A stretch of DNA of 64,000 bases, taken from Cercophora sp. LCS_1 (taxonomy: Eukaryota; Ascomycota; Sordariomycetes; Sordariales; Lasiosphaeriaceae). The stretch's first letter is position 1, and each line of letters opens with the position of its first letter. Made by a program: the position numbers and the translations under genes. Positions 22,752 to 33,883 of this stretch are shown here, one piece after another. Under the pieces are notes generated by a model, which ran no database searches, was not told where the DNA came from, and worked only from the letters and a program-made list of their open reading frames with translations. Location of the stretch: NCBI GenBank assembly GCA_036250225.1, contig JAPZLL010000020.1, positions 1-64,000 of the forward strand, in the 5' to 3' direction.

Positions 22752-24926
22752 TCACTCTTCCCTCAACCGTCGCGCAGAATTAGTGCCCTTGCCCCAGCTT
22801 CGACGAACTCGTTCCCGTGTGCGCCCGACCAACCGCGCCAAGCGCTTGCGCTTGACCGCCGCCCCGCCAACCAGCTCGTCCTCGTCCACTTCGTCCTCCT
22901 CCTTTCCTCGTTCTAGGACTGCACTCTCCTCCTTGCGCCCGTCATCCGCGTCAGCGGCCACCTTCAGCGCGTCCAACCACACCCGCGCATCGCCGACCCA
23001 ATCAAACGCGATGCCCGCTTCCTCAAACGCGGCTCGCACATTCTCAAAGAAGGGGTTGATGCCGTTCATTAGCTCCCAGTGCTCGCGCGGCCACATGTCC
23101 TTGCCCAGCAGCGGCACCCAACGGGGCGGATCTGTAAAGAAGCCCCGTCGCGGGTCTCTGAAAAGATCTTCCTCCATCGGCTGCAGCGCCGGGTCACGAC
23201 TGCTGACGGACCCGTCGGTGCGTCCATCTGTGCGGTAGACTTTGGATGGAAGCACCTGGAAGGTGACGGCTCGCAGGTCAGGGAGTCCGTCGTACCTAGC
23301 CGTCGAAGCGAGCTGCAGGAGCATGGTCTGGATGGCTGTGCGGTACGGCTCATGCTTCTCAAAAGTGCAAAAGTAGTCGTCGTCGTCCTGGACCGTGTTG
23401 GGGAACGCACCCTCCACCGCCTGGATCTGCACCCGCATATGGTAGCCCAGTTGGGATCGTCGACGCTGCTCTCGCGCAATGCTGTCGATTGCCCAATCAT
23501 CCCGGATCGTCAGCTCTACGAGATTTGGTGGGAGCATGCGGGCTAGACATGGCTCTGGCTTTTGATAGATCCGCTTGGGGTTACCGAAGAGCAGCTGCAG
23601 CTGAATGGTGAGTTTGCGAAGACGGACCAGATCAGGCAGACATGTCAGTCGCCGCCCTGGCCCGATGAAACAGTTGTATTCCCAAGTGTAGTCGAAAATG
23701 AGATGTAGTTCGCGCAGCGAGTCGGCCCGAGTCGCCAGAACCAGGTCGAGGTTGTCCTCCTTTCCTTCCTTGTCCCGGTCTGTGCTATGCACCATGTCGT
23801 CCGTGAATAGCTGCTTGGGACGCTGCCTCACATGCAGCGACTTGAGACGCGGCGTAACCTCTGGTGACAGCAAATAGGCGATGGCAAAGGGCCCCTCAGA
23901 CGTGTTGTGGAGGTGGATATGCTCGACATTCCGGTGAACCCGTCCCTCCTCCACAGCCCCTATCAAGGACACCTCGCCGCAGCTAGCGAGCTGCAGCGTG
24001 CTCAGGGAAGGGAACGCCTCCAGCAGCAGACGGTGGTGGCCCAATCGATAGTTCAGGATGTCGCTATTCCCAAAGCCACCAATCTCGTGCCGCCGGTGCT
24101 GCTTCTCCCGCAGGACGTGCTCCTTGGGGTCTGGCCTGAGCTGGAGCTTGCGCAGCTGTGATGCTGGTGGCGAGCTCTCCTCGGCGCGAATGTGCTGATG
24201 GAGGGTGCTCCATGGGTCCCGCTTCTCTCGGCTCTGGGTCCCCGCCGCCGCCCGCCGACGTATCTCGAGCCTTATAGGCACCTGGAGTGCAAGCTGGTCC
24301 AGATTCGGTGCAGCCCTCAAGAGGCAAAACAGCGCAAACTCAGTAACGTCGGTCGCGTCCCACTGGCCGAAACCCCGCCCGTCCGTGAATTCGCCCCCCA
24401 TATGCCGGAACCCCCTGACGAAGTGCTCTATAGGTTCATCTGGTCCGGTGACGTGGAGCCTCCTAAGGAAAGTGCCGGATGCTAAGCCTTTGCTGATGTG
24501 GTTGACCACCCGTTCGCTCACGAGCTCGTTGTTCAGCGTGACAAAAATGGCGAGATGCCGGAGGTACACTCCATACTGCGGCGACTGAAGCAGGAATCGC
24601 AGGAACAGCACGAACTCTCGTGCGCTCGAGATGATGACCGATTTCAGGAAGAAGGGCGTGACGGCATGGCAGACCCCACGCGACACAAGCCGCAGGTCGC
24701 GGAGTAGCGAGAGCTGCTCAAAATACCGGCCCTCCCATTTCGTCTTGTCCTGGCGCCGACTGAGCTCCTGGAGTCGGGGCGTCACCGAGTCAAAAGGCAA
24801 GCTGTCAGGCGTTAGGTGGCCGTAGATGGCCGCATTGATCTCGGCGGGGAGGGAATCGAGGCGGGCGTTGGATTTGGGGCCGTCCCGGCGCCCCAATATG
24901 CCCCGCACTGCGCCGCCGAATGCCAT
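22752..24926 (-). CDS. F-box-like protein, 724 aa
   Basis: A single uninterrupted exon begins at the ATG at 24926. Residues of about 20-45 (LDSLPAEINAAIYGHLTPDS) match the start of an F-box, and the remainder looks like an irregular LRR-like helical/strand array (FPSLSTLQLASCGEVSL, LRKLTIQLQLLFGNP, LVELTIRDDWAIDSIA). The C-terminal 60 residues are Lys/Arg- and Asp/Glu-rich. F-box proteins of this kind act as substrate adaptors of SCF ubiquitin ligases, but many fungal members are uncharacterised. No introns, no signal peptide. The start is convincing because conserved content begins about 20 residues later. Confidence 0.72.
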   Translation of the reverse strand: MAFGGAVRGILGRRDGPKSNARLDSLPAEINAAIYGHLTPDSLPFDSVTPRLQELSRRQDKTKWEGRYFEQLSLLRDLRLVSRGVCHAVTPFFLKSVIISSAREFVLFLRFLLQSPQYGVYLRHLAIFVTLNNELVSERVVNHISKGLASGTFLRRLHVTGPDEPIEHFVRGFRHMGGEFTDGRGFGQWDATDVTEFALFCLLRAAPNLDQLALQVPIRLEIRRRAAAGTQSREKRDPWSTLHQHIRAEESSPPASQLRKLQLRPDPKEHVLREKQHRRHEIGGFGNSDILNYRLGHHRLLLEAFPSLSTLQLASCGEVSLIGAVEEGRVHRNVEHIHLHNTSEGPFAIAYLLSPEVTPRLKSLHVRQRPKQLFTDDMVHSTDRDKEGKEDNLDLVLATRADSLRELHLIFDYTWEYNCFIGPGRRLTCLPDLVRLRKLTIQLQLLFGNPKRIYQKPEPCLARMLPPNLVELTIRDDWAIDSIAREQRRRSQLGYHMRVQIQAVEGAFPNTVQDDDDYFCTFEKHEPYRTAIQTMLLQLASTARYDGLPDLRAVTFQVLPSKVYRTDGRTDGSVSSRDPALQPMEEDLFRDPRRGFFTDPPRWVPLLGKDMWPREHWELMNGINPFFENVRAAFEEAGIAFDWVGDARVWLDALKVAADADDGRKEESAVLERGKEEDEVDEDELVGGAAVKRKRLARLVGRTRERVRRSWGKGTNSARRLREE

Positions 24927-26220
24927 CCCGACGCCGGTCCAGTCAGGTTTGCGAGAGAGCCAAGACGCAGATAGATCGGCGGCGACGGGTTTTGTTCGAC
25001 TGTTCCCATTGAGTTCCGCTTTTGGCGGGCCTCACGAGCCTGAAAAAACCGTCATCGAGATCGTCACAACAGCGGACGGAGTCAGAACGCGGGTTTCCAG
25101 GCATCCCATTGGATTGCCGAATCCATTGGACGGGCGGCGTTGGACACATCAGGCACCTGCAGCGCCCCGTCCTGCCACTCGTGATGCCTCCAGGTGCCAG
25201 CAAACCGCAGCGCTAGGGCAGCCACGGCATCGCACCAACCAAGATAAGGTCTGCCATCACCTTTCAGATCCTACGGCCCGCAGCCCTCGACAAAAATGTC
25301 AGAAAATCGTCGTTGGAGCCTCTCGTCCGCTGCGGCTGGCCGCCAGCAGATACTGTGCTGGTGGTTGGGGCACCGAGCCCTGCATCAGATCAACAAGACA
25401 AACCCGTTCTCGATGGCCAGGTTTCAACCCGCTGCATCGGAAGCGAGGCTCGGCACAACCAACAGTTCCAACCAGGTCGGCAGGCGGCGCCAAGACCGTG
25501 CGTTGCATCATCTGACTGCCGTTGAGTTGTTCGCGGAGAGTGCTGACGTTGGTGGGTGGAGGCGGGGCTTTTGGCTTTTCGTGTGATAAAAGCGCGGTCG
25601 TTTCTTTCCCTTCGTTTCATATTCCTTTTGCGATTGCTTCGTTTGCCCGAGGGGGGGAGGGGCCGAAACTGCAGCCGCGACGGGAGGATTCGCACATACA
25701 CACACACGCACACTTACACACACAGGCGGGACTGCATATTGGTAACCATACCCGACGGAAGAAACAGCCAGCGTATCACCGTCGACTGTGCCGTTTGCCG
25801 TTGCTTGAGAGGAAAAGAGGCTGACCATGGAATGCGGAAGGAAGTCCTTCGTTTGATTGCAAAAGGTGACGGGATCTCCCTGTCTGGGGCAGGCGCGCCC
25901 CGCAGATACGCAATTTGGCGGGTGGATGCGCTAGGCAGGGGTAAAGCTCAGGCCCCACTGATTGCCGTTGGGGTGCGCCCGACCTCGACCAAGAGCGCAT
26001 TGGTCCGTGGCGCGTCTCGAATTTACTTTTTGGGAGGTTATTTTTGCCGAGGAAGCAAAGGCCGTGGGCTCTCTCCCTCTTGTCAGTCCGTCGGCACTTC
26101 ATGATGCCCTCCGTGAGTCTCTGATCCATCACGATCATCCATCTCCATTGAGCCAGTTCTCAATTCCATTCGTTTCTTCGCGTCCTTCTTTTCCCCACAA
26201 ACAAAGCCACACAGGCCAAG
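24927..26220. other. Divergent intergenic region
   Basis: This lies between two divergent genes. CA-repeat-like sequence occurs near 25695-25725. Overlapping open frames on both strands have no recognisable content. Confidence 0.4.
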
Positions 26221-27006
26221 ATGCCTACCAAATCCCACCACCGGTCGCGTTCCTCGGTCGACCAAGTCCTCGGTCTGCTGGCAGACCTTCCCGAGCATCA
26301 GATCGCCCTCCTGTTGGACGACTTCAACCACACGACTGCGAGCAACGTCCCCGTGTCCAAGGCAATTGCCATTTTCGATCCGTCTGTGCCCAAACCGAGA
26401 CGCATCTTCAGCCAGACAACATCGCCGGTGAAGAAGCTCGAGGCAGAACTTGTTCGACGCCACAGCAAGCGCATATCCTCGGCACCCCAACCTGTCGTAC
26501 GCCCAAGGACGGCTTCACCACCACCACCTGTAGTACAGCAGCAAACACAGCTTCCACAGCCCCCGACCCACGTGGTCCTCGAACCGGAGCCGTCCTTCTT
26601 TGGACGACCCGGTCGACCCTCGCTCACTCTATCTCCTCCCGATTTCTTCGAGCGACCGCAGACGGCGGACGCACCCGCCCGCGAGGTGCGGTCTCGATCC
26701 TACAAGAGAATCAGCCGCCCCCTAATCCTCTCGCCAACGGCCACAGCGGAACTCCACCAGCTGCTACTTGCCTATCTTTACGAAACGCCTGCCTCGGCAA
26801 CATCGAGCGCCTCGTCCTCTCCTATCACACCCGACGCAGCATCGCCATTCTCTCCCTTTGCCCCGATCCACCAAGACCGAGGTGTCCGTGGCCTCGATCT
26901 CCTCGAGCCGTCGCCAGCCAGAGAACCACAATACATTTTCGGAAAGAGGGGGACGAGCCCGACGGAGAGTATGAGCGGTATCTTTGAGGTTTTGACATCA
27001 CACTGA
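26221..27006 (+). CDS. Hypothetical disordered protein, 261 aa
   Basis: Single exon with a clean ATG after a CA-rich leader. A short N-terminal helix (SSVDQVLGLLADLPEHQIALLLDDF) is followed by a long Ser/Pro/Gln-rich, low-order region with basic patches (KKLEAELVRRHSKRISS, SRSYKRISRPLILSP) and a Pro/Gln tract. Codon use resembles that of neighbouring real genes. No domain, signal peptide or membrane segment is seen. It could be a regulatory or scaffold protein, but no function can be assigned. Confidence 0.6.
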   Translation: MPTKSHHRSRSSVDQVLGLLADLPEHQIALLLDDFNHTTASNVPVSKAIAIFDPSVPKPRRIFSQTTSPVKKLEAELVRRHSKRISSAPQPVVRPRTASPPPPVVQQQTQLPQPPTHVVLEPEPSFFGRPGRPSLTLSPPDFFERPQTADAPAREVRSRSYKRISRPLILSPTATAELHQLLLAYLYETPASATSSASSSPITPDAASPFSPFAPIHQDRGVRGLDLLEPSPAREPQYIFGKRGTSPTESMSGIFEVLTSH

Positions 27007-27529
27007 GCATTGGATTTACGGAGTTTCTTAGGCGCGGCGCTTTGTGGAATACCAGATTGTACTCAGATTCAGCAATCACAATGGAGTTTGGCATTAGACG
27101 AGTCACGACTGCAATTTCGCGTGTCTTGTCTCCCTGTGACACATGAAGCACTGACCCTTGCCAGGATGGATGCCGGAGCCCTTTCATCCCGGGTAAAAAA
27201 AACAAAAAGGATCGTGGATGTTTCTGCCCAATGTTTCGTTCAGGCAACGCAGAACCCGGTCAACGGTCATGACTGGAATGCGTTTTGGATGGCAACGTCC
27301 CGATCAGCAGCTTGCACCGGCTCAAAATAACGCTCAACGGATTGTGGCGGGCGCAAACCCTGTTCACAACCCAATCGACGCGGGGCGTCCCTCCCGATTT
27401 CCCCTGAACCCTACAGCGTCACCTGCAGGTCCAACCGTCCGCTCGGATGGATGCAGCCCACTCGATTCGAGGTATCGATGCAAGCATCAATTGTCACGAC
27501 AGACAAAAATCACTTCCAAATGCACTCAC
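27007..27529. other. Convergent intergenic region
   Basis: This is the 3' flank between the disordered protein gene and the GFA gene. Nothing is supported. Confidence 0.4.
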
Positions 27530-28186
27530 TCAACTCCACCCAGGCCCCTCATGCCTCTTCAACCACCCCCCGCCAACCAGCTCCTTGATCCATCCAATCC
27601 CCAAATCCCACCATCCATGCCGATCCGGCCTGACCACCTCCAAACTCTCGTCGTCCAGCGTCCCAACCGCGATATCCATCATCCCACCCAGCGTCCAACT
27701 CGGTCCTCGATCCTTGGAGGAAGAATACGTCACGCCCGTCCCGCACCGACTACAGAAAACACGGTGCACGTCCTTTGACGAGTTCCAGTGGCTTAGATGC
27801 GTCCCTCCCAAAACCTCTTCACTTGGATTAGCCACCTCTTCACCGGTATATGTCCCTACATCCCCGCTGAAATGCTCAGTGTATGCGGCACGACCAGTTC
27901 GTGGGACGGATGAACGATACTGGAGCGTGAATGCCACCCAGGATTGCGGACATATGAACCAGCATTGGAGGAGACTACCGCACGCGTGGCGACATGAGCC
28001 GCAGTGGTCTATGTCGATGAGGGGGTAGCGGGTTGGGATGGTGTCGCCTGAGGGGTTGATGGGTGTGGGAGATGCGCGGGGGAGGAGGGGACGGGAGGAG
28101 AGGGGTGGGATGGTGATTTTGTAGCGGAGGGCGGTGCACATGCAGCCGCCGGTTAGGATGAGGGGGGTTGGCGGGAGGAAGGCCAT
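27530..28186 (-). CDS. GFA/CENP-V family zinc-binding protein
   Basis: A single exon encodes 218 residues. The zinc ligands are in place: GGCMC near residues 14-18, CGSCRHACGS in the middle and FCSRCGTGVTYSS in the C-terminal half. This is the Mss4-like fold of the glutathione-dependent formaldehyde-activating (GFA)/CENP-V family. Members bind structural zinc and some react with S-hydroxymethylglutathione; the specific activity here is unknown. The C-terminal HGWWDLGIGWIKEL segment is typical for fungal members. It is divergent from the decayed STAND gene at 28865. Confidence 0.85.
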   Translation of the reverse strand: MAFLPPTPLILTGGCMCTALRYKITIPPLSSRPLLPRASPTPINPSGDTIPTRYPLIDIDHCGSCRHACGSLLQCWFICPQSWVAFTLQYRSSVPRTGRAAYTEHFSGDVGTYTGEEVANPSEEVLGGTHLSHWNSSKDVHRVFCSRCGTGVTYSSSKDRGPSWTLGGMMDIAVGTLDDESLEVVRPDRHGWWDLGIGWIKELVGGGWLKRHEGPGWS

Positions 28187-28864
28187 TGACGGCGGTGAGG
28201 TGATGGTGAAGGGAGAGGGAGTTGGGGTTGGGAGGTGAGAGGGAAGTGAGTTGGGGAGGTGAGTGTTGTGCGGCGTGACTTTTGGCGTAGACTACGGCGT
28301 GATTTTGCGGGCGGATTTCCTGGCGACTAGTGCTGCCCGCTGCGCCGGAGCGGGAGCGGGGAAGTGGGGTCGTATCCACGCGGCCGGGCCCGGAGTGCTT
28401 ATGCGGCGACCGAGTGGGCATTGTTCCAGGGTTGTCGCCGGGATTGAGCTACCTGTTCTTGAGTATTTCGGTGCATTTTTTTTACCTGGTTGAAACTGTT
28501 CTTGTCCAATGCCAATTGGTCTGGAAGATTTCTATCCAGACCGTATCCGAGTCATGGAAACGCCCACCGTCTCCGTCTCGTCATGAGATAGCGTCCAGCG
28601 CCTTTGATTTACCTTTTCAGCACTTACAGTCTGCTCAGTCCTTTGGGAACATTTCTTCAGAACTCCCCTAAACTCCCGAGGCGATCTGCAGTTTGGCCCA
28701 ACGATGCATCCGTCATCTTGTTTAGAACCTTTCTTGACACGTCTTGCGTGCGCCCTCAGGCCGTGGGGGCTGTGCCATCACCTGACACTTGGCACCCAAT
28801 TCTTCAGGCCTCAAGCAGCCTCAGAGCTTTGCGAATCTTCTCTTCCACATTGACTTCAACGACG
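28187..28864. other. Divergent upstream region
   Basis: This presumably contains the promoters of the GFA gene and the pseudogene. No other feature is supported. Confidence 0.4.
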
Positions 28865-31476
28865 ATGGCTTCGGAGGGGTTTTCCCTCGCCGTCGAAGTC
28901 TTCGGCGTCGTCGGCGTGACAGACGTCGTCTTTCGCTCAGTCACAAGTCTCGCTGACCTTCTCTCCCGCGCCAAAGGCGCAAACCAGACAGCGACTTTGC
29001 TACTTTCAGTCCTCAACGGTCCGGCAGCCGCTCTTGGCGAGATCTGAAGCTGGGCCAACAGCTGTTCGCAATCCGAGTATGCACGGGAAGATGGCCAAGT
29101 CGTTCCCAGCGAGTTAATCCCCTTGCTACAACGATGTGGCCGGGAGTTGGATGAGTTGAGGTGGTGTATGGGAGGGGCGCTGCAGCCAAAATCGTGGGCG
29201 TGGCAGTGGACCGCCAATGCTCAGTTCGCCTGGAACGAGGCCAAGATCAGGCAGTCTGTTCAGATGCTGGAGGGGTACAAAACATCACTTCTCCTTCTCG
29301 TCAACAGTCGTGCTGCGTAGGTCTTATGACTCTGTCTGTGGAGTTTTGGACAGTCTAACATTGTATAGGTCAGACCTCATCGCCCTCCGGTCAAGTACCA
29401 AACAGCTTCGGGCTGAAAGCCAACTGCAGACGGAGACGGTTATGAAACGTCTCGATGAAAGCGACTCCAAGACTGCAGAGCTCCTCCGACATCATTCCCT
29501 TGAGCTCAGGACAGTCACCCAAGTTGCCAAAGACTCAGAGATATCCCTCAGATTCGAAAGCCAGCAACAAACAGAGACAGTCATCAAGCGCATTGATGAG
29601 AGCGATTCGAGAATGGCGGAGCTTCACAACCACCGGTCCGCCGAGCTCACGACAGCTCTCCAGAGCCTCTCTCAGCAAATTTCCACCTTGTCCCTGACGC
29701 AGACATCGGCATATGACGTCTCGGTCGAAGGAGATAACCTACAAAGCATCATTGTGCCATTGCAGCTGATGAAATCCCGTCTAGCAAAGGTCTTGGAAAT
29801 CGTCGACGAAACACAGTCGCTATCAGTTCCAACCTCCAAAGTTGACTGGTTCTTATCGGAGATGGAGGACCTGACAAAATACGCCTACCGATCGGCGGCT
29901 TCTCATCAATATTCGGGAATCCAGAAACCGGGGACTTTGTCCTTCTCTCTTACCCACAAGATTTCTACCGTACCGGTGCACAATCTGGGCATGATAAGAT
30001 CCTCGTCTGGCTTTCTGGTCATCGAGCACGTCGAAGGTCGAGACGACAACGGTTCCAAGATTCATCGGTTTCGATTTGCTTGTTTCGCCACAGGAATTGC
30101 AGATCTTCCTCCCGCAGGCCTCGCCGGGCTTATCACGAGTCACGATGATGGCGCGAGAACCCGAATCAGCCGGCAAATCCGCGTGTTGAACATCGTCCCA
30201 GCGAGATCCGAGGCCTTCCGGTGCGCTCGTGAAAACAATGTCGCAAGAATAATGGAGCTATTTGCGACTGGACAAGCCAGTCCTCTCGATTTTGACGAGC
30301 AGGGCAGGTCTCTCCTCGGGGTAAGTAAAAGAAGCCCATGGTAGTGGTTTACACACTGACTGACTCGCTCCTAGATTTCGGCTTTGTACTTTCAGGAGGA
30401 GATGGTTCTCTTTCTTCTCCGCGCAGGTTGTGACCCGCACCTCTGTCGATTAGGACTGGGGTAAGTCCTCCCAAAACGGCCATGAACTTATACATCTTGG
30501 GTGGCTGACACGAGCAAATACGAATACCAATGGTGCCAACGTAATCAGAGTACTTTGGAGCAACTTGGACTTCAGGGACATCTCTGGGCGACGAGTATCT
30601 ATCCCAAAGGCAGTGAAGCTGACCCGGCTAGTCGAAGAACACGGGTTCGAGGTTGATATACATCAACTAACGAGCTTAATCAACGATGGATTACAACCAC
30701 GCTGGGGCGATCCTTGGAACGCTTCTTCTAGGCTACGGACGACACTACAACAAAGTCCGGCAACCGAAAAATCGTTCAGAATCCTTGTCACAGAGGCGGT
30801 TTTCAGTCAAGCTGCTGGAATAGTAGACTGGCTGCAGCACCTGGACTACAACACCCTTGCCCGCGGAAGTTCATGGCAAGATCACAGACCCAGGGGGAAA
30901 ACAAAGGGTTGGCCGTATCTTGCTCCGCGAGGCCATACGAAACAATGTGACCGGGTCGGTTCTCAACAAACTCCGGGATTCGCTCCAACCCGACACGGAT
31001 TTGACTAGGATTACTCAGGTGGCGCTGGCCCGGCGTACGAGTCGAGCCTCGCTCATCCTGCTGCTCATTTCGTGTGGAGTCGACCTTGGTCAACACGGAT
31101 CTGATGACACATTAAGATATTTTCCACGAGTTGGGCAGCTGCCCGGCGAAGGTGTTCAAGACATTGCGCAATGGCTGGTTGACCAAGGGTAGATGTCAAC
31201 GAGAGGGACCATCAAGGGATGACTGCATTGATGGATGCAATCAGGTTCCTCTTTTACCACCGAGCGGAATGGTTGATTGACCACAACGCCGACATTCACA
31301 TCAAGGATAACGCTGAGAGAACAGCTCTGGACTACGCCTTCAAGGCTCTCGACACATTGGATGAGACCAGACGGTCAGCTCTCGAAGGACTCCGAAGGAT
31401 TGTCACTCTCCTCCTCGAGGGGTCAAGGCCATCGGACACACCCGACTTCGATTTGTTCTCTCCCGGGATCAAATAG
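28865..31476 (+). pseudogene. STAND-type N-domain/ankyrin pseudogene
   Basis: The start MASEGFSLAVEVFGVVGVTD begins the helical N-terminal domain seen in fungal NLR-like proteins. TGA at 29045-29047 interrupts it, and coding then continues in frame (YAREDGQVVPSELIPLLQ). Introns at about 29316-29369 (GTAGGT...TATAG), 30321-30374 (GTAAGT...CCTAG) and about 30461-30550 (GTAAGT...ATCAG) are still readable. A coiled-coil region contains two similar repeats (TETVMKRLDESDSK and TETVIKRIDESDSR), followed by ankyrin-like units (EEMVLFLLRAGCDPHL, HRAEWLIDHNADIHI). Frameshifts near 30870 and 31190 break the C-terminal half. It was probably a heterokaryon-incompatibility or immune-type ankyrin protein. 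It is inactive as a full-length product, although the middle exons are well preserved, which suggests recent decay. Confidence 0.72.
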
Positions 31477-31655
31477 TGGCTCCGTCCGTGATCCAATTCG
31501 CTCTTTCACCTCGGCCAAAGGCTGAAAAGCGGTGTCGCGCTGGACGTCACGGAGGCTACGCAACGAGAGCAACAGTTTCGATTAGTTACCTTACTTTATG
31601 CGTATCCCCTGCGAACTGAATCCACAACAGCAAAGCGACCCGGCAAGCACTACCT

Positions 31656-33268
31656 TCAAATCCGAGCATACTCATTACCCGCCTCATAAACGACCTGACA
31701 AATGCTCGCATCACGAAGCCTCTTCGCAACGCTTAGAGCATCCCGCCTCTCGCGCACAAAACTCCCACCCTCGCCATCACCCACCTCGGAAAGCAAAACG
31801 CGCGCCGACTTGAGCCGATCTCCTCGCCGAGCCGAGCTGAGAACGATTCGCATCAGGACCGTATCACCCCATTTATCCCTCTGGCACACGCTCTCCTTCA
31901 ACCTGGGAACCAACAACCCCAACGCCGCAGGGTTGCAATGTTTCGCCGCCAAATGCAACACATTCTCATCATCTCCATTTCGATGCTCCAAATGCGTCTC
32001 GATCCCCGGCAGCAGCAACAAACACTCCACAACATGAGGATGGTTTCCCGCCACTGCTGCTCCGACCAGCTCATTCCCGGACAGCAACTCAGCCCTCAGT
32101 TCAGGCCGACACCGAGCCGCGCCCACCAACGACCGGACCATCAGCAGACATCCAGTCCTGGCAGCCAGATTAGCCAACGTACCGCCCCATCGATCCCGAA
32201 TCATCACGTCGTGCATATCCTCAAGCAAACCAAAGACCACATCCCAACCACCAGACCGATGTCTACCAGAGGGACTGCGAGACCATTCCCTCAACACAAG
32301 CCGAAAGAAGTCCAAGCTCCTGATCTGATACCCAAGTTCGCTATCCCACAGCACCTTCAGCCTGGAAAGTTCACCCCACCGAAGGATCTGCTCTGCCGCT
32401 CCAAACGCCGGACGGGACAAATACGCTCCACGCTCGAAATCCGCCTCGTCGAGCATGGCCTGTAACATTGGAGCCATACAGCGAGACGATACTCAACGGA
32501 TCGTACAAAGCCGCATCAAACTCGAATCGTGGACTGACTGCACAACCCGGTCGGCAGGCAGTTTTGTGCTATCCAGTTCTGTAGCCTTGTTGAGCCCGCT
32601 TGGCAGAGGAGCTCGACGTCCCGGAGGCTGGGCAGGAGGGATTTGCTTGCGATGGCGGAGAGGTGGCTGGTCCAGTGGCAGGCGGCGTAGACGAAGAATT
32701 CGCCGAAGCCGCGGTCGGAGGGGTTGTAGTGGGGCATTTGGTGTTCGTATTCTTCCCATGAGGGGGTGAGGGTGTTGTCGGGGGGGAGGGGATCCTCGCT
32801 GAAGAGGCCTGTGTCGCCCGGGAGATCGTGGATTGCTGAGAGGGTGGGTGGGAAGAGGGGTGTTTCGGCGAGTTCGGGGAGGAGAAGGTATCTGATGCAT
32901 GTGTTTAGGAGTGCTGCTTCAAAGGTTTCGTGGGTGGCTGTGTGGGCTGGAGGATTTAGAGGGTTGGGGTGGTTGGGTGTTGAAGTTTCGAGGGTGGTGT
33001 GTCCTGTGGAATGATTCGCGAGTTTCAGTTGGCGCTTTGTGATGTCTTCCAGGTCGACAGGAGCGAGGACCGGCCGAACCAAATTGATAATCTTGTGGTG
33101 GTTTGCCAGTTTGGACACGGCATCGATGGTCCTGACGGTTTCGGGAGCACGGCTGAGGGCTACGGCCCAACTGAGTTCCAGAATGCTGAGAGGTCTTTTG
33201 GCGACAGCAAGAGCGTTCAGTGCCATGGCCGCGAGCCTTTGGCTTTCCGGTTGCTGTTGGTGGTCCAT
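31656..33268 (-). pseudogene. 5'-truncated NACHT/ankyrin pseudogene
   Basis: The minus-strand frame from 33268 encodes the winged-helix region that follows NACHT in fungal STAND proteins (ALNALAVAKRPLSILELSWAV, then LVRPVLAPVDLEDITKRQL). After frameshifts in 32460-32530 the sequence continues as RFEFDAALYDPLSIVSLYGS in one frame and AMLDEADFERGAYLSRPAF in another, then ankyrin repeats (ENVLHLAAKHCNPAALGLL) to the stop at 31656. The N-terminal domain and the ATPase core are missing. A T17 tract lies just beyond the truncated end (33355-33371). It is convergent with the pseudogene ending at 31476, forming an NLR-relic cluster. Confidence 0.7.
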
Positions 33269-33883
33269 TCTCGGGTAGGCTATCCGAGCCCAAGGACTGC
33301 CGAGTGGAAAGATGTTTGAGTGAGGAGGTTAGGAATTATCGAAGGACGATCGCCTTTTTTTTTTTTTTTTTGGCACAATTCCGTCTAATGGAACTTTTCA
33401 AAGACGGCAATTTCCGTCAGTTAGGTGTGTGTGCTCTTTGATGGCTCTTTGACTGCCCATACTTCCGGCGGCTGGTCCAGCTGTCGTCATTCTTTGTCAA
33501 AAGATATACGGTAAAACGGGATTGTGGAAAACCTCCGGTATTTACCGTAGTTAAGTGTCACGTAGAGGCCCCGCCTCCATGACATGTTAGTAGTCTTGTT
33601 TAGAACATCCAACTGGTTCACTCCCCCATTTTCAGTGAATGGCTCGCCGGAATTAGACGATTAGACACGCCAGAGTGACTGGGCACCCGGGGGCTGGAAA
33701 GACGTACCTCCCAACTCTCTGAGATGCGGGAAACAGCACAAAGGACTAACACAATAGGGTGCCAGGACCTCTACAAGGCCACGCACGCTGCCAACAGCTT
33801 CTGCGTGGCATTCTATTTCCGATAAGGATACACTCATATATACATATAGCCCCGTCTATCCTACACCCGACACGTCCGTCGGC
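33269..33883. other. Intergenic with poly-T tract
   Basis: This contains T17 at 33355-33371 beside the truncated pseudogene. Nothing else is supported; the right part is 3' of PGS1. Confidence 0.4.

Noticed and set aside
22462..23238. Plus-strand frame antisense to the F-box-like gene end
   Set aside because: It crosses an A26 tract and then mirrors the F-box gene; a Lys run and Ser/Arg bias indicate a shadow frame.
33356..33371. T17 tract as a transposon poly(A) tail
   Set aside because: No pol III boxes or reverse-transcriptase sequence adjoin it; simple slippage is sufficient.
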